Positions 1 to 10,423 of a DNA stretch of 64,000 nucleotides are shown here, one piece after another. The notes beneath the pieces were generated by a model, which saw only the letters and a program-made list of their open reading frames with translations, was not told the origin of the DNA and did not search any database. Every line of letters starts with the position of its first letter. Position 1 is the first letter of the stretch. The stretch comes from Geomonas sp. Red32 (GTDB lineage: Bacteria; Desulfobacterota; Desulfuromonadia; Geobacterales; Geobacteraceae): assembly GCF_023652955.1 (NCBI RefSeq), contig NZ_JAKLOY010000001.1:1547196-1611195 (forward strand), given 5' to 3'. The position numbers and the translations under genes are program-made.

Positions 1-312
1 CGCTCCCGAGAAGATGAGCGACAGGGAGATGGCCGCGAATTTCTGTTCTTCCCTCAGCTTCCCGAGCGCCACCACGATGACGATGACTGCCACCACGGAG
101 ATCAGGATGAAGAAGGGGAGCCTGAACGCGGAGTTGGCAAGGATACCGAAGGCGGCGCCCTTGTTGCGAAGGTAGGTGATGCTGAAGAAGTTCTGTATCA
201 CCGGGATTGAGCTGTGCAGAGCCATGCTCTTATCGATGTACAGCTTGGTCACCTGGTCGATGATCAGTACCAGGGCAGACACCACCAGCAGGATGATGTA
301 TCTAGCTTTCAT
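1..312 (-). CDS. lspA: Signal peptidase II (lipoprotein signal peptidase), partial
   Basis: This is the N-terminal 104 residues of a protein on the minus strand; the rest lies beyond base 1. It begins MKARYIILLVVSALVLIIDQ, has a first membrane helix with the embedded Asp of the LspA family, then the family-typical stretch NKGAAFGIL at about residues 53-61 and a second hydrophobic helix. LspA is the inner-membrane aspartic protease that removes signal peptides from diacylated prolipoproteins. The catalytic Asp pair would be in the missing part. It lies just downstream of ileS on the same strand, the common ileS-lspA order, separated by a hairpin repeat (343-450). The ATG at 312 is the only sensible start. 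Confidence 0.93.
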   Translation of the reverse strand, partial: MKARYIILLVVSALVLIIDQVTKLYIDKSMALHSSIPVIQNFFSITYLRNKGAAFGILANSAFRLPFFILISVVAVIVIVVALGKLREEQKFAAISLSLIFSGA

Positions 313-342
313 AGGTTCCCAATAAGTGAGTCAAAGGCATTG

Positions 343-450
343 GAACGCGGATGACGCGGATGTAACGGATTTGCGCGGATAAAGCTTAAGTACATAAAAT
401 GCTTTTAGCTTGATCCGCGTAAATCCGCCTAATCCGCGTCATCCGCGTTC
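343..450. repeat. Long imperfect hairpin repeat built of GCGGAT units (copy 1)
   Basis: The left arm (about 343-386) and right arm (about 401-450) are inverted copies of one another; each consists of four spaced GCGGAT or ACGGAT units beginning GAACGCGGATGACGCGGAT. The arms match at most positions and enclose a short AT-rich loop. The element sits between ileS and lspA, so a read-through transcript would fold into a long stem. A second copy of the same design lies at 27365-27490. This is a dispersed intergenic repeat, not a gene; its role is unknown. Confidence 0.85.
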
Positions 451-470
451 TATGGTTTGGGTTTAAGGCT

Positions 471-3242
471 TTACTTTACCGCCGCCAAGCACTTCGGGCA
501 GACGGTCGGATGCCCGGCGTCCTTGCCGGTCTCCTCGCTGTAGCACCAGCAACGCTCGCACTTCTCGCCGGGTGCCGCGCTCACCGCGATCTCCATCTCG
601 CCGCCTTCGGCCTGGTAGATCTCACCTTCCAGCGTATCGGCGAGGTAGGCCTTGGAGACGATGAAGATCTCGGCCAGGTCGGACTCGAAGCTCTTCAGGA
701 ATACGGCGGTCTCGCCGCTCGCCTTGATCGCCACCGCGGCGTCCAGCGAGTGGCCGATCACCTTCTTCACGCGGGCCAGCTCCAGCGCCTTGGAAACCTC
801 GGAGCGGACCTTCATGACCTTTTCCCAGCGCTGGGCCAGGGCCTCGTCCTTGTTGCCGGGGTTCATCTCCGGGAACAGCGCCACGTGAACGCTCTCCTCG
901 CGGCTGCCCGGCATCTCCGCCCAGACTTCCTCAGCGGTGAAGGAGAGAACCGGGGCCACCATGCGCAGCAGGGAGTCCAGCACGGTGTACATGACGGTCT
1001 GCGCGCTTCTCCTGGCGACCGAGTCGGTCTTGGAGGTGTAGACGCGGTCCTTCAGGATGTCGAGGTAGAAGGAGCTCATTTCCACGGTGCAGAAGCCGTT
1101 CACGGCGTGGTAGAGGATGTGGAATTCGCATTCGTTGTAGGCGTTGACGACCTTCTCTTTCAAAAGCTCGAGCTGGTGCATGGCCCAGCGGTCGATCTCG
1201 GGCATCTGTGCGTACGGTACGCTGTCGGTCTCGGGGTTGAAGTCGTGGATGTTCCCGAGGATGTAGCGGCAGGTGTTCCTGATGCGGCGGTAGGCCTCGG
1301 AAAGCCTGGTCAGGATCTCCTGGGAGATCCTCAGGTCGTCGCGGTAATCCTGGGCGGCAACCCACAGGCGGAGCACGTCGCCACCGAACTTCTTGATGAC
1401 GTCTTCGGGCGCCACGACGTTGCCGACCGACTTGCTCATCTTGCGGCCGGAGCCGTCTACGACGAAGCCGTGGGTAAGCACGTTCTTGTACGGTGCGTGG
1501 CCGCGGGTGCCGACGCTCGCCAAAAGCGAGGAGTGGAACCAGCCGCGGTGCTGGTCGCTTCCTTCCAGGTACATGTCGGCCGGGGCGTGCAGGTTGTCGC
1601 GCAGTTCGCAGACGGCGGCGAAGGAGACGCCGGAGTCGAACCAGACGTCGAGGATGTCGGTTTCCTTGTCGAACTCGTGCTTGCCGCACGAGGGGCAGAC
1701 GGTCCCTTCCGGGAGGAACTTGGATGCATCCCAGTCGTACCAGACGTCGGAAGAGTGCTCGGCGAAGATCTCGGCCACGTGGTACATGACCTTGGCGTCG
1801 GCCATCACCTCGCCGCAGCTCTTGCAGTAGAAGGCGGTGATGGGAACGCCCCAGGAACGCTGACGGGAGACGCACCAGTCGGGACGGTTCTCGATCATCC
1901 CGTAGATCCGCTCGCGGCCCCACTTCGGGATCCAGTTGACGTTGTTGATCTCGGCCAGCGACTTCTGGCGGAGATCGTTCCTCTCCATGGAGATAAACCA
2001 CTGCTCGGTAGCGCGGAAGATGATCGGCTTTTTGCAGCGCCAGCAGTGCGGGTAGGAGTGGGTGATCTCCTTGGAGGCCAGGAGCGCCCCGACCTCGATC
2101 AGCTTCTCGATCACGTTCTTGTTGGCGTCGAAGACGAACTGGCCGCCGAAGAACTCGATGTTGTCGAAGAAACGGCCGCGGTTATCGACCGGGTTGTAGA
2201 TGTCGAGCCCTTCCCTCAAGCCCACCTCGTAGTCTTCCTGACCGTGGCCGGGAGCGGTGTGGACGGCGCCGGTGCCGGCTTCGAGGGTGACGTGCTCGCC
2301 GAGCACGATGAGGGACTCGCGGCTGTAGAACGGATGCTGGGCCTTCTTGCCGGCCAGACCGGTCGCCTTAAAGGTTGCGACGACCTTGCCTTCGGCGCCG
2401 ATCTCCTTCAAGAAGCTTTCTTTCAGGCCGTCGGCCACGATAAGCAGGTCACCGTTAACGTCGAGCGCCACGTAGTCGAGCTCGGGGTGGAGCGCCACCG
2501 CCAGGTTCGCGGGGAGCGTCCAGGGAGTGGTGGTCCATATCACGATGGACGATTTCTTCCCGGCCAGCTCGGGAACGACGGAGCCGAGATCGTCCTTGAC
2601 GGCGAACTTCACGAAGACGGAGGGAGACTTGTGGTCGGCGTACTCGACCTCGGCCTCGGCCAGCGCGGTGCCGCAGGAGGAGCACCAGTGGACAGGCTTC
2701 TTCCCTTTGTACAGGCCGCCGTTCTCGGCGAAGCGGGCAAGCTCGCGGGCGATGGCCCCCTCGTAGCTGTTGTGCATGGTGAGGTAGGGATGCTCCCAGT
2801 CACCGATGACGCCGAGGCGCTCGAATTCGGCACGCTGGATGGAGACGAACTTCTGGGCGTACTCGCGGCAGAGTTTGCGCATCTCCAGCTTGGAGATCTC
2901 GTGCTTCTTCGAGCCGAGGTTCTTCTCCACCTGCAGCTCGATGGGCAGGCCGTGGCAGTCCCACCCCGGAATGTAGGGGGCGTCGAAACCGCTCATGCGC
3001 TTGCTCTTTAGTACGATGTCCTTGAGTATCTTGTTCAGCGCATGGCCGATGTGGATGTGACCGTTGGCGTAGGGGGGGCCGTCGTGCAGGATGTAGCGCG
3101 GTTTTCCTTTACCGGCCTCTTCAACTTTTTGGTCCAGTTTGGCCTGTTCCCACTGCTTGAGCATCTCGGGCTCGCGCTGGGGAAGATTCCCCTTCATCGG
3201 GAACGCGGTCTGGGGGAGGTTGAGGGTGTCCTTGTAGTCCAT
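471..3242 (-). CDS. ileS: Isoleucine--tRNA ligase
   Basis: This 923-residue class I aminoacyl-tRNA synthetase charges tRNA(Ile) in the cytoplasm. The HIGH signature is seen as GHIHIGH at residues 61-67 and the KMSKS loop as [10 protein letters not shown] near residue 600. The editing (CP1) domain lies between them, with [12 protein letters not shown] near its start. The C-terminal zinc finger is intact, with Cys pairs in CERCW and CPKC. The open frame extends much further upstream, but the ATG at 3242 gives [12 protein letters not shown], the usual start of bacterial IleRS, and the normal length. No T-box leader is visible in the short 5' region. It is probably transcribed with lspA from the promoter at 3289-3317. 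Confidence 0.97.
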   Translation of the reverse strand: MDYKDTLNLPQTAFPMKGNLPQREPEMLKQWEQAKLDQKVEEAGKGKPRYILHDGPPYANGHIHIGHALNKILKDIVLKSKRMSGFDAPYIPGWDCHGLPIELQVEKNLGSKKHEISKLEMRKLCREYAQKFVSIQRAEFERLGVIGDWEHPYLTMHNSYEGAIARELARFAENGGLYKGKKPVHWCSSCGTALAEAEVEYADHKSPSVFVKFAVKDDLGSVVPELAGKKSSIVIWTTTPWTLPANLAVALHPELDYVALDVNGDLLIVADGLKESFLKEIGAEGKVVATFKATGLAGKKAQHPFYSRESLIVLGEHVTLEAGTGAVHTAPGHGQEDYEVGLREGLDIYNPVDNRGRFFDNIEFFGGQFVFDANKNVIEKLIEVGALLASKEITHSYPHCWRCKKPIIFRATEQWFISMERNDLRQKSLAEINNVNWIPKWGRERIYGMIENRPDWCVSRQRSWGVPITAFYCKSCGEVMADAKVMYHVAEIFAEHSSDVWYDWDASKFLPEGTVCPSCGKHEFDKETDILDVWFDSGVSFAAVCELRDNLHAPADMYLEGSDQHRGWFHSSLLASVGTRGHAPYKNVLTHGFVVDGSGRKMSKSVGNVVAPEDVIKKFGGDVLRLWVAAQDYRDDLRISQEILTRLSEAYRRIRNTCRYILGNIHDFNPETDSVPYAQMPEIDRWAMHQLELLKEKVVNAYNECEFHILYHAVNGFCTVEMSSFYLDILKDRVYTSKTDSVARRSAQTVMYTVLDSLLRMVAPVLSFTAEEVWAEMPGSREESVHVALFPEMNPGNKDEALAQRWEKVMKVRSEVSKALELARVKKVIGHSLDAAVAIKASGETAVFLKSFESDLAEIFIVSKAYLADTLEGEIYQAEGGEMEIAVSAAPGEKCERCWCYSEETGKDAGHPTVCPKCLAAVK

Positions 3243-3288
3243 GGTAAAACGGCCTCCGCTATTAATTAAGCCATCAGAGAAACAAGTT

Positions 3289-3317
3289 AAGCTACAAGGA
3301 ATACCGAGGTATGTCAA
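3289..3317 (-). promoter_or_regulatory. Putative sigma-70 promoter of ileS
   Basis: On the minus strand TTGACA (3317-3312) is followed after 17 bases by TAGCTT (3294-3289), about 45 bases before the ileS ATG. The -35 box is perfect and the -10 box matches three of six consensus bases. Prediction by eye only. Confidence 0.5.
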
Positions 3318-3468
3318 GCCTAAACGGGGATTTCTGTTGTAATGAAAACCTCCAAGTGCTATAAGAGCGCAGCCGATCCCATCCCCGTTTTCAATGGGGC
3401 AGACGGGGGAGGGGACCCGGCTCAAGCAGCGCCGCTGCGATACCAGAGCAAAGGACACAAAACCACAG

Positions 3469-5286
3469 ATGCAGAAGCACGCGCAATCGTACTGGGGCGG
3501 GATTGTCAAATCCATGGGCCTCGTCTTTGGCGACATCGGTACCAGCCCCATATATACGCTGACCGTCATCTTCGCCATCACCAAACCGACCCTCGACAAC
3601 ATCCTCGGCATCCTTTCCCTCATCGTCTGGACCCTTATCCTGCTGGTCACCGTCGAATACGCCTGGCTCGCCATGAGCCTCGGCCGCAAAGGGGAGGGGG
3701 GGACCATCGTCCTGAAGGAGATCCTGGTCCGCCTGCTCAAGGGGGGGCGCTACCTCGGCCTGGTGAGTTTCCTTTCCTTCGTCGGCGTCTCGCTCCTATT
3801 GGGCGACGGCGTCATCACCCCGGCCATCAGTATCCTTTCCGCTGTGGAAGGTCTCGTGCTGATTCCCGCCTGTGCGAGCCTCACCCAGGGGACCCTGATC
3901 GGGATCGCCGCCGCCATCGCCGTCACCCTTTTCATCTTCCAGTTCAAGGGAACCGACAAGGTGGCCGGGCTCTTCGGGCCCCTGATGGTCATCTGGTTCC
4001 TGTCGCTCACCGTCTCCGGGCTGATCTCCATCACCGCCTATCCCTCCATCGTGAGGGCGGTCTCGCCGTGGTACGCGATCAAGTTCTTCATGCAGAACGG
4101 GCTCTCCGGGTTCTTCGTCCTCTCCGAGGTCATCCTCTGCGCGACCGGCGGCGAGGCGCTCTACGCCGACATGGGACACCTCGGGAGAAGGCCGATCGTC
4201 CGGGCCTGGTACTTCGTCTTCGTCGCGCTGGTCATCAACTACCTCGGCCAGGGGGCATACCTCCTCAACCACCCCGACACCAAGAACACCCTGTTCGGCA
4301 TGGTGCAGGGGGAATCCCAGTTCCTTTACATCCCCTTCCTGATCCTGACCGTGATGGCCACCGTCATCGCCTCGCAGGCCTTGATCAGCGGCGTCTTCTC
4401 CATCGTCTACCAGGGGATCACCACCAGGATCATGCCGCTCATGAAGGTCGACTACACCTCGAGCCATCTCAAGTCGCAGATCTACATCGGGTCGGTTAAC
4501 TGGTTCCTCATGGTGCTGGTCCTCTTCATCATGCTGGTCTTCCAGAAGTCCGAGAACCTGGCCGCGGCTTACGGCCTGGCGGTCACCGGGACCATGGCCA
4601 TCACCGGGATCATGATGACCATCATCTTCGGTCACACCCAGAAGAAGTGGAAAGTTCCCGTCGCCATCCTGGTGACCATCATCGATTTCGTCTTCCTGAT
4701 CGCCAACCTGAACAAGCTTCCCCATGGCGGTTACTGGTCGCTGATCCTGGCCGGGGTTCCCTTCACCACCATCCTCGTCTGGACCAAGGGGCAACGCGCA
4801 CTCTACCGGGCCCTTAAGCCGCTCGACCTCGAGACCTTCATGCTCTCCTACGAGCAGATCTACAAGAAGGGGCGCACCATCCCCGGCACCGGTCTCTTCT
4901 TCACCCGCGAGTGGAACGTTGTCCCGCCCTACGTGGTCCATTGCATCATCCGCAGCAACATCATCTACGAGCGCAACGTCTTCATCTCCATCATGAGGAC
5001 CGACGAGCCGTTCGGGGTCTCCTCCAAGCTGACCACCGACCGCGGCCCCGGGCTGGAATCTTTCGAGATCTTTGCGGGGTACATGGAAGTGATCGACATC
5101 GAGGGGCTTTTGAAGAAACACGGCATCATGGAGAAGGTCATCTTCTACGGCGTCGAGGATATCGCGACCGGCAACCCGGTCTGGAAGGTCTTCTCCATGA
5201 TCAAGAAGCTCACCCCGAACTTCGTGCAGTTCAACAAGCTTCCCGCCAGCAAGCTGCAAGGCGTCCTGACCCGCGTCGAGATGTAG
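3469..5286 (+). CDS. kup: Low-affinity potassium transporter Kup
   Basis: A 605-residue polytopic inner-membrane protein of the KUP/HAK/KT family, which imports K+ with protons. The diagnostic opening [15 protein letters not shown] is present, followed by about twelve hydrophobic segments (for example [20 protein letters not shown] and [13 protein letters not shown]) and a hydrophilic cytoplasmic C-terminal domain after about residue 430. An in-frame ATG exists 75 bases upstream (3394), but the ATG at 3469 gives [11 protein letters not shown] directly before the conserved core and is preferred; the purine-rich AAAGGAC upstream is a modest ribosome site. It stands alone, divergent from ileS, and ends in a strong terminator. 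The window also carries the kdp system at its other end, so this strain has both constitutive and inducible K+ uptake. Confidence 0.95.
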   Translation: MQKHAQSYWGGIVKSMGLVFGDIGTSPIYTLTVIFAITKPTLDNILGILSLIVWTLILLVTVEYAWLAMSLGRKGEGGTIVLKEILVRLLKGGRYLGLVSFLSFVGVSLLLGDGVITPAISILSAVEGLVLIPACASLTQGTLIGIAAAIAVTLFIFQFKGTDKVAGLFGPLMVIWFLSLTVSGLISITAYPSIVRAVSPWYAIKFFMQNGLSGFFVLSEVILCATGGEALYADMGHLGRRPIVRAWYFVFVALVINYLGQGAYLLNHPDTKNTLFGMVQGESQFLYIPFLILTVMATVIASQALISGVFSIVYQGITTRIMPLMKVDYTSSHLKSQIYIGSVNWFLMVLVLFIMLVFQKSENLAAAYGLAVTGTMAITGIMMTIIFGHTQKKWKVPVAILVTIIDFVFLIANLNKLPHGGYWSLILAGVPFTTILVWTKGQRALYRALKPLDLETFMLSYEQIYKKGRTIPGTGLFFTREWNVVPPYVVHCIIRSNIIYERNVFISIMRTDEPFGVSSKLTTDRGPGLESFEIFAGYMEVIDIEGLLKKHGIMEKVIFYGVEDIATGNPVWKVFSMIKKLTPNFVQFNKLPASKLQGVLTRVEM

Positions 5287-5311
5287 GGCGTAGCGAAGGG
5301 AACGAATATGC

Positions 5312-5355
5312 AAAAAGAAGAGGCCGCCTCCATCCCGGAAGCGGCCTCTTCTTTT
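5312..5355 (+). terminator. Rho-independent terminator after kup
   Basis: Arms AAGAAGAGGCCGC and GCGGCCTCTTCTT flank a short loop, with A residues before and T residues after, so it can work for both strands. It lies 25 bases after the kup stop codon and also faces the end of the minus-strand gene at 5423. Confidence 0.85.
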
Positions 5356-5391
5356 GTCGTACTATTTTCAATTCCCTAGCGATTCCAACCA

Positions 5392-5420
5392 AGAACCTGG
5401 AACGCAGAACCTGGAACCTG
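5392..5420. repeat. Short tandem repeat AGAACCTGGAAC
   Basis: The 12-mer AGAACCTGGAAC occurs twice (5392-5403 and 5406-5417) with a further partial unit, between the kup terminator and the next gene. It is too short and AT/GC-neutral to be coding. No function can be assigned. Confidence 0.6.
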
Positions 5421-5422
5421 TT

Positions 5423-5764
5423 TCACTCCGTATCCAACTGGCTCCCCCAGTCGTCTTTCATCCTTATGCGATAGAGGGCGTTGATACCGTTCACCTCGTA
5501 CATGATTTTCTCCGCCTCTTCCTGGCTCAGCCCCACCTTGGGGCGTACCCCCATCCAGTGGGTGGCCTGCCCGGTGGGAGCCTCAAGCGGGCGCGGCATG
5601 GGGGGGCCGGGCTTGTACTTCTTGTCGAAGAAGAGGGCCGCCTCGTATTGGGCGCCGTGCTTCACCACGCAGACCTCAAGCAGTGCCCCGGTGCTTTGCA
5701 GCACCCGTTCAAAAATCACCTCATGAAATTCCATGTCCTTGGGCATATCCATATATTCGCTCAT
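5423..5764 (-). CDS. Conserved small protein of unknown function (113 aa)
   Basis: I do not recognise a named family. The protein is soluble-looking and slightly acidic, starts MSEYMDMPKDMEFHEVIF, contains a Pro-rich loop (KYKPGPPMPRPLEAP) in the middle and ends in a charged helix. There is no signal peptide, membrane segment or Cys/His cluster. The start is well supported: GGGAGTG sits a few bases before the ATG at 5764. It is codirectional with the EEP gene upstream but separated by about 135 bases. Codon use is typical of the neighbouring genes, so I take it as real. Confidence 0.75.
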   Translation of the reverse strand: MSEYMDMPKDMEFHEVIFERVLQSTGALLEVCVVKHGAQYEAALFFDKKYKPGPPMPRPLEAPTGQATHWMGVRPKVGLSQEEAEKIMYEVNGINALYRIRMKDDWGSQLDTE

Positions 5765-5900
5765 TATTCACTCCCTTGCCCGGCCGTGGGCGGAATTCTT
5801 ATTTGATCCCTATCGGAAGGAACGAAACAAACTTTAGCAGGTTGTTCAGGCAGAGCAAGAGGGGATACCTGCCGGGTGAGGGTGTAAGGTGCCGATATCA

Positions 5901-6656
5901 TTAGGTCCGTAGTTTTGCGACCAGGGGAAGATGGTCGGAGGCGACTTTGGTCAGCGTGGTCTGCGGGATCTGCACACTTTCCACCGTCAGGTTGGGGGAG
6001 GCGAAGAGGTGATCGAACCTGACGACCGGGTAGTGGCTGGGGAAGGTCCACTCGGTGTGCCCGAAGGTGAGGTTCTCCTGCTTGTCGTTGAGAACGTCCT
6101 TCAGCCGCCGGTGGAGAGGAGAGCTGGGGAGCAGGTTGAAGTCGCCGCAGAGGATGACCGGCGGGCGGCAGTCGGGGTGCCCCAGCCATTCGTGGCCGGT
6201 CAGCACCTTGGTCTGGGAGACCCGCTCCGGCGGCGTGAGGCCGAGGTGGGTGTTGACCACTTGCAACAGCGTGCAGCCGAGATCGATCTCCACCCAGAGG
6301 ACCCCGCGCGGCACGATCGAGCGCCGCTTGGTCGCCGGATGCAATCCCCCCGCCCGGACGAGCCGCATCGGGTACCGGCTGAAGGTCACGTTGCCGTTCC
6401 GTTCCCGCTCGACGAACCGCAAGGTCTTGGAATGCTCCAAGAGGGAGAGCTCGTGGGCGAGATCCTGGGCGCTCCCGGCCTCTTCAGGGCGAAAGCGTGC
6501 CCCCGGCAACTCCTGGAGGGCGACGATGTCCGGGTGGTAGGTCTCGATCACCTCGGCGATGCGGGCGGCCGAGGTATGCCGGTCGTTGCCGATCAGCCGG
6601 TGGACGTTGTAGGTCATGATGGTGAAAAGGCAGCGCTCCCTGCTCGTCTTGCTCAT
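5901..6656 (-). CDS. Endonuclease/exonuclease/phosphatase (EEP) family hydrolase
   Basis: A 251-residue member of the metal-dependent DNase I/EEP fold. The conserved elements appear in order: TYNVHRL (Asn), LQELPGA (metal-binding Glu), VNTHLGL (His), CGDFNLLP (Asp/Asn pair), FDHLF and the terminal SDHLPL (Asp-His). Members of this superfamily cleave DNA, RNA, phospholipid or nucleotide phosphodiesters; the substrate cannot be told from sequence. There is no signal peptide in the chosen form, so a cytoplasmic location is likely. In-frame ATGs also exist at 6680 and 6704; I chose the ATG at 6656 (MSKTSRERC) because it follows GGGTG and precedes the first beta strand closely. Confidence 0.85.
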   Translation of the reverse strand: MSKTSRERCLFTIMTYNVHRLIGNDRHTSAARIAEVIETYHPDIVALQELPGARFRPEEAGSAQDLAHELSLLEHSKTLRFVERERNGNVTFSRYPMRLVRAGGLHPATKRRSIVPRGVLWVEIDLGCTLLQVVNTHLGLTPPERVSQTKVLTGHEWLGHPDCRPPVILCGDFNLLPSSPLHRRLKDVLNDKQENLTFGHTEWTFPSHYPVVRFDHLFASPNLTVESVQIPQTTLTKVASDHLPLVAKLRT

Positions 6657-6814
6657 GGTGCACCCGCTTCGATTTCGCATGTGGAATGGCTGGACACCCT
6701 CCATTATACACCACCCCTCCCCCCGCTCGCCGGACCTCCAACCGGCCTCCGCCGGAACCGGGTCCCCTGATCGACCTCCACCGGCCCTCCCCTCGACCTT
6801 CGCCGGAACCAGGT

Positions 6815-6836
6815 TCCCCCCTTTGCAAGAGGGGGG
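6815..6836. repeat. GC-rich palindromic repeat (C-run/G-run hairpin)
   Basis: CCCCCCTTTGCAAGAGGGGG-type hairpin with arms of six or more C and G residues and a short central loop. It belongs to a loose family of intergenic palindromes seen again near 31784, 37104, 55893, 55957 and 63739. Confidence 0.6.
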
Positions 6837-6900
6837 GGAGAGTGTGTGGGACTGATGCTCTGATATAGGGGGATGGAAAAAGAAGGGGGTGGGGCGGGGA

Positions 6901-9363
6901 TTACTGCCGGTCGACGTGGAAGCGGTCGATCTCGTTTTGCAGCACGTCTATCTGGGCCGAAAGAGCGTCGATCGTTTCTCCCAGCACCTTGACCGCGCCG
7001 AGGTTGCTGGAGGTGGCCGCCTCGATGTTCCTGACGGCGGGGACGATCTGGTCGCTCCCCTTGGTCTGCTCGTCGCAGGCCATTTTGATCCTCCGGATCA
7101 TGTCGGTGATGTTCTCGGTCGAGCGGGCGATGAAGCCGCCGGTATCGCTTTGCTCCCGGGTGGAGCTCTTGACCTGGTCGGTCAGGCTGCGGATTTTCTC
7201 CACCGAGGTGAGCACCATGCTACTCCCACCGGTCTGCTCGCGGGTCGAGGCGGCAATCTGCTTCACCATGTCGGAGACCTGCTCGGTCGCCTCCCGGATC
7301 ATCTTGCTCCCGTTGGACTGCTCCGTGGTGGCGCGGGCAATGCTGTTGACCTGAGAGGTGGCGATCTCGGCGCTGTTAACGATCTTCTCCAGGGCTTCCC
7401 CGGATTTCCTTCCCAGTGCCTCCCCTTCGGCGATTTTGGCCTCGGCGTGGTTGATGGCCGCCACTGCCCGTTCAGTCTCCTCGAGAACCGCGTTGATGAC
7501 CTTGGAGATCTCCTTGGTTGAACTGGTGGTGTTGTCGGCGAGTTGCTTGATTTCTCCGGCCACGACGGCGAAACCCTTACCGTGCTCGCCTGCCTGCGCG
7601 GCGATGATGGCGGCATTGAGCGCCAGCAGGTTGGTGCGGGCCGCCACCTCGTCGATCACGGAGAGGATGACCCGGATGTCGCCCGCGCGCTTGGAGAGGT
7701 TGGCGATGGCTTCCGAGGTGATGCGGGACGACTTCTTGATCGCCAGCATCCCTGCGATAGTCGATTCCACCGCCTGCTTGCCGATCTCGGCGTCGTGGCG
7801 CATGGCCTCGGAGATGGCCACCGTGTCGATGGCGTGCTTCTCGACTTCCTTGATGGAAGAGTCCATCTCGACGATGGAGGTGGTGTTGACGGTGGCGGAT
7901 TCCATCAGGATGTCGGCATGCTCCCCGACCTGCCTGATGGAGGCCGCCATCTCGGTGATTGCCGATCCGACCTCGTTGAGGGAATTGGCTACCGTCGCGG
8001 TGCTCAAGGCGACCTCTTCTACGCTGGCGGCCATTTCCAGTACCGAGGAGGAGGTCTCCGAAGCGGAGGTGGCGAGACTCTCCACCCCTTGTGCGACCCC
8101 CTTGATGGAGCCGTTGATCTGGGTCATCGCCGAAGAGGCCTCGGCTACCGAGATCGACTGCTGCTCGGCGGCCAAGAGAACGGTGGTGGAGACGTCCTTG
8201 AGGTTGCCGGTGACGCGGGCCAATTCCTTGCTGGAGGTGTTGACCTGGCGCACCATCTCGGCCAGTTTGTCGGTCATGGCGTTGAACTCCGCCGCCATCT
8301 CCCCCATCTCGTCGTTGGTGTCCACCGTGAGCCTGCGGGTGAGGTCCCAGGTGGAGGTTACCGTCACGATGTGCTCTTTCAGCTTCTCGAACAGGAGCAG
8401 GCTCTTTCTGAGAGAGAGATAGAGCAGGGCCAGTGAGCCGGTCATGATGAGGATGAAGATGCCGACGATGACGGCCACGTCCTTCCAGAGACCGGCGAAG
8501 AGGCTGCTCACCTCCTTCTGCGAGAAAAGGATGCCGACGGTAGCGCCGGTGGCGTCGCGAGTGGGGCCCATGCCGACCACGTACCTGGCAGTCCCCAGCG
8601 AGACGATCTTCACCACGGGAGTTTTCAGCGCCTCGTTCATCTCCGGGACCAGTTTGGCGGCCAGCCGAAGGGTGACCTCCTTCTTGGTGGGGTACAGGAT
8701 GCTGAAATCGCCCACCTTTTCACCCTTGACCTCGGCGTTCTGGCTCTTGAGGAACTGGCCGGACAAAAAGAGGCTTTCGTCGTTGCCGGTAATAGACTTC
8801 ATCTGCTGGAAAACGTGGTCGATCTCCTCGGCGACCTCCATGTACCCGATGGCTTTCCCCTGGTAGAAGACCGGGCGCACGCAGCGAAGCGAGAAGAAGT
8901 TCTTTCCCATCTCGAGTCCGCTCGAGACCTGGCCGCTGGCCTGGGCCTGCAGGAAGGTGGTCCGCTTCAGGACGTCCCCCGCCTGTTCGGGCTTGTGGAC
9001 CCGGAGCAGCACCTTGCCGTCGGGCTGGATGAAGTACATGTGGGTGATGTTGTTGTGTTTCTTGATGTCCTCGAAGATCGGCGTGGCGTTGGCCAATATC
9101 TGGTCGCGGTTGCCCGCTGCGAACGGGGCGAGGAGGGAGTCGAGCCGGTCCAGGCCGGTATGGGCGCGGGCCAGCCCTTCCGAGTCCGCCACCAGAATCG
9201 ACTGGAACAAGCGCCCCTCGTTCTTGGCGAGGTCCTGCAGGCTTTCCCGTAACTGGTGCATCTGGTTCTGGTAGGCAAGGAGCGCGATGGCAGCAATGCT
9301 GGCAAGACAGAGCAAAAGGATGGTGGTGTTGACTCTTTTCTTGATGGACCAAGATGCGAACAT
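6901..9363 (-). CDS. Methyl-accepting chemotaxis protein with large extracytoplasmic sensor
   Basis: An 820-residue receptor: an N-terminal membrane helix (residues about 12-31), a periplasmic sensor of about 260 residues resembling the Cache-type region of other MCPs (contains [18 protein letters not shown] and [20 protein letters not shown]), a second membrane helix near 290-315, HAMP, and a long coiled-coil signalling domain with the hairpin-tip sequence [20 protein letters not shown]. It should report a small ligand to CheA/CheW at the pole. The ATG at 9363 is chosen over one 27 bases upstream because AGGAG lies six bases before it. It is an orphan, far from the che operon at 38-43 kb. 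The ligand is unknown. Confidence 0.93.
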   Translation of the reverse strand: MFASWSIKKRVNTTILLLCLASIAAIALLAYQNQMHQLRESLQDLAKNEGRLFQSILVADSEGLARAHTGLDRLDSLLAPFAAGNRDQILANATPIFEDIKKHNNITHMYFIQPDGKVLLRVHKPEQAGDVLKRTTFLQAQASGQVSSGLEMGKNFFSLRCVRPVFYQGKAIGYMEVAEEIDHVFQQMKSITGNDESLFLSGQFLKSQNAEVKGEKVGDFSILYPTKKEVTLRLAAKLVPEMNEALKTPVVKIVSLGTARYVVGMGPTRDATGATVGILFSQKEVSSLFAGLWKDVAVIVGIFILIMTGSLALLYLSLRKSLLLFEKLKEHIVTVTSTWDLTRRLTVDTNDEMGEMAAEFNAMTDKLAEMVRQVNTSSKELARVTGNLKDVSTTVLLAAEQQSISVAEASSAMTQINGSIKGVAQGVESLATSASETSSSVLEMAASVEEVALSTATVANSLNEVGSAITEMAASIRQVGEHADILMESATVNTTSIVEMDSSIKEVEKHAIDTVAISEAMRHDAEIGKQAVESTIAGMLAIKKSSRITSEAIANLSKRAGDIRVILSVIDEVAARTNLLALNAAIIAAQAGEHGKGFAVVAGEIKQLADNTTSSTKEISKVINAVLEETERAVAAINHAEAKIAEGEALGRKSGEALEKIVNSAEIATSQVNSIARATTEQSNGSKMIREATEQVSDMVKQIAASTREQTGGSSMVLTSVEKIRSLTDQVKSSTREQSDTGGFIARSTENITDMIRRIKMACDEQTKGSDQIVPAVRNIEAATSSNLGAVKVLGETIDALSAQIDVLQNEIDRFHVDRQ

Positions 9364-9776
9364 GCCGGCTCCTGAAGCGGTGACAGACACCGCGAGTGTT
9401 TAAAATGGTTTTATAGTACATTTTTATGAAATACAAAAGGCCCAATTGTTAAAGAGGTGGCGGCAGATAAGTATCATCTTGTAAACAAAATCGTTAATGA
9501 CAGATGAGGGCGTTGCTCATTGTATTGTGATTACTGCCAGTTTCCCATCTGGACAAGTTTCATCCAGTCGCGCGAAAGGGAGGAATCAGCAGATTCTTCT
9601 TGCTGAGATTGTGGAAACCTCGCGGAAGGTGACCGCGGCTCCGGGCCGGTTGCGGAAGCGGCGGTTGTTGGCCGATGCCCTGCGCCCAGCAGCAACGGAA
9701 CCTCTCCGGATCTGACTCGATGACCCCGTCGTCCCAAAAGTTTGCACTCATGTTTACTATCTGCTAACATTGTGGC
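9364..9776. other. 413-base gap without a supported gene
   Basis: This stretch lies between the divergently placed chemoreceptor and the toxin gene. The first 150 bases are AT-rich and should hold the promoter of the receptor. The part from about 9540 to 9730 is GC-rich; short overlapping minus-strand frames there (for example a 63-residue frame starting MSANFWDDGVIE) lack ribosome sites and recognisable motifs. It may be a decayed remnant next to the toxin-antitoxin insertion, but I cannot identify it. Confidence 0.5.
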
Positions 9777-10034
9777 ATGTACTCCATCCAATACTCGAAG
9801 GAAGCGAGGAAGGCACTAAAAGCGATGCCGCGGAACACGGCACAGCTGATCCTGGATAAAATAGCCATCTTGGCGGCTGACCCGTTTGCGTCGAATAACA
9901 ACGTGAAGAAGCTGACCAGCCATCCGGGCTTCCGGTTAAGGGTGGGGGAATGGCGGGTGGCTTACACAGTCGCAAATTACGTCCTTGTGATCACGGTCAT
10001 TCGCATCGCAGCAAGAGGTGAGGTGTACAGATGA
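9777..10034 (+). CDS. RelE/ParE-family toxin
   Basis: An 85-residue basic protein beginning MYSIQYSKEARKALKAMPRN, with the RelE/ParE fold signature: N-terminal Y-x-I-x-Y-S strand, helix-rich middle with KKLTSHPGFRLRVGEWRVAYTV, and a final beta strand VIRIAARGEVYR. RelE relatives cleave mRNA on the ribosome, ParE relatives poison gyrase; the sequence alone does not separate these. The downstream antitoxin gene overlaps its stop codon by four bases, and the toxin comes first, as in HigBA-type modules. Base composition is visibly less GC-rich than the neighbouring genes, which suggests transfer. Confidence 0.9.
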   Translation: MYSIQYSKEARKALKAMPRNTAQLILDKIAILAADPFASNNNVKKLTSHPGFRLRVGEWRVAYTVANYVLVITVIRIAARGEVYR

Positions 10035-10405
10035 AGGCGCAAATAATTGAAAAAGATGGCCGTCCCGAATACGCGGTGATTCCTTTCGAGGATTACCAGC
10101 ACTATCTTGAATTGCTCGACGACGAGGCCGATGCCAAGGCTATCGCGGCTTTTTCGCAAGAGTATGCTGCCGGCAAGGCCTTCGTTGTTCCCGATGAAAT
10201 AATGCGGCGGGAGCTAGCAGGCGAATCCCCGATTAAGCTGTGGCGGGAATACCGCGGGATGACCCAGCAGGAACTTGCCGATCGCACGGGAATCAGCAAG
10301 CCGTACGTGTCCCAGATCGAAAATGGGAAACGCCAGGGGACCATCGAAAAGCTTTCGGCCATTTCCCGTTCGCTTGGGGTTCCTCTCGACGCGTTGACGG
10401 ACTAG
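10031..10405 (+). CDS. Antitoxin with Phd/YefM-like N-terminus and XRE helix-turn-helix
   Basis: A 124-residue protein translationally coupled (ATGA overlap) to the toxin. Residues 1-35 (MKAQIIEKDGRPEYAVIPFE then DYQHYLELLDD) resemble the N-terminal strand-helix unit of Phd/YefM antitoxins. Residues about 70-124 are a Cro/C1-type DNA-binding domain: LWREYRGMTQQELADRTGIS followed by KPYVSQIENGKRQG. It should neutralise the toxin and repress the pair. In most modules the Phd-type segment and the HTH are alternatives, so the combination is of interest. The order toxin then antitoxin and the overlap strongly support pairing. Confidence 0.9.
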   Translation: MKAQIIEKDGRPEYAVIPFEDYQHYLELLDDEADAKAIAAFSQEYAAGKAFVVPDEIMRRELAGESPIKLWREYRGMTQQELADRTGISKPYVSQIENGKRQGTIEKLSAISRSLGVPLDALTD

Positions 10406-10423
10406 AAAAAAGGGTCCCACCGC

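Noticed and set aside
510..3011. An 833-codon open frame on the plus strand opposite ileS
   Set aside because: It is antisense to a certain gene, has no ribosome site or family motif, and its composition is that of reversed GC-rich codons.
3243..3340. T-box riboswitch before ileS
   Set aside because: The leader between the promoter and ATG is only about 45 bases and contains no T-box consensus or terminator.
9531..9791. Small minus-strand frames between the chemoreceptor and toxin genes
   Set aside because: No ribosome site, no recognisable family, overlapping frames of equal quality; kept only as an unassigned gap.
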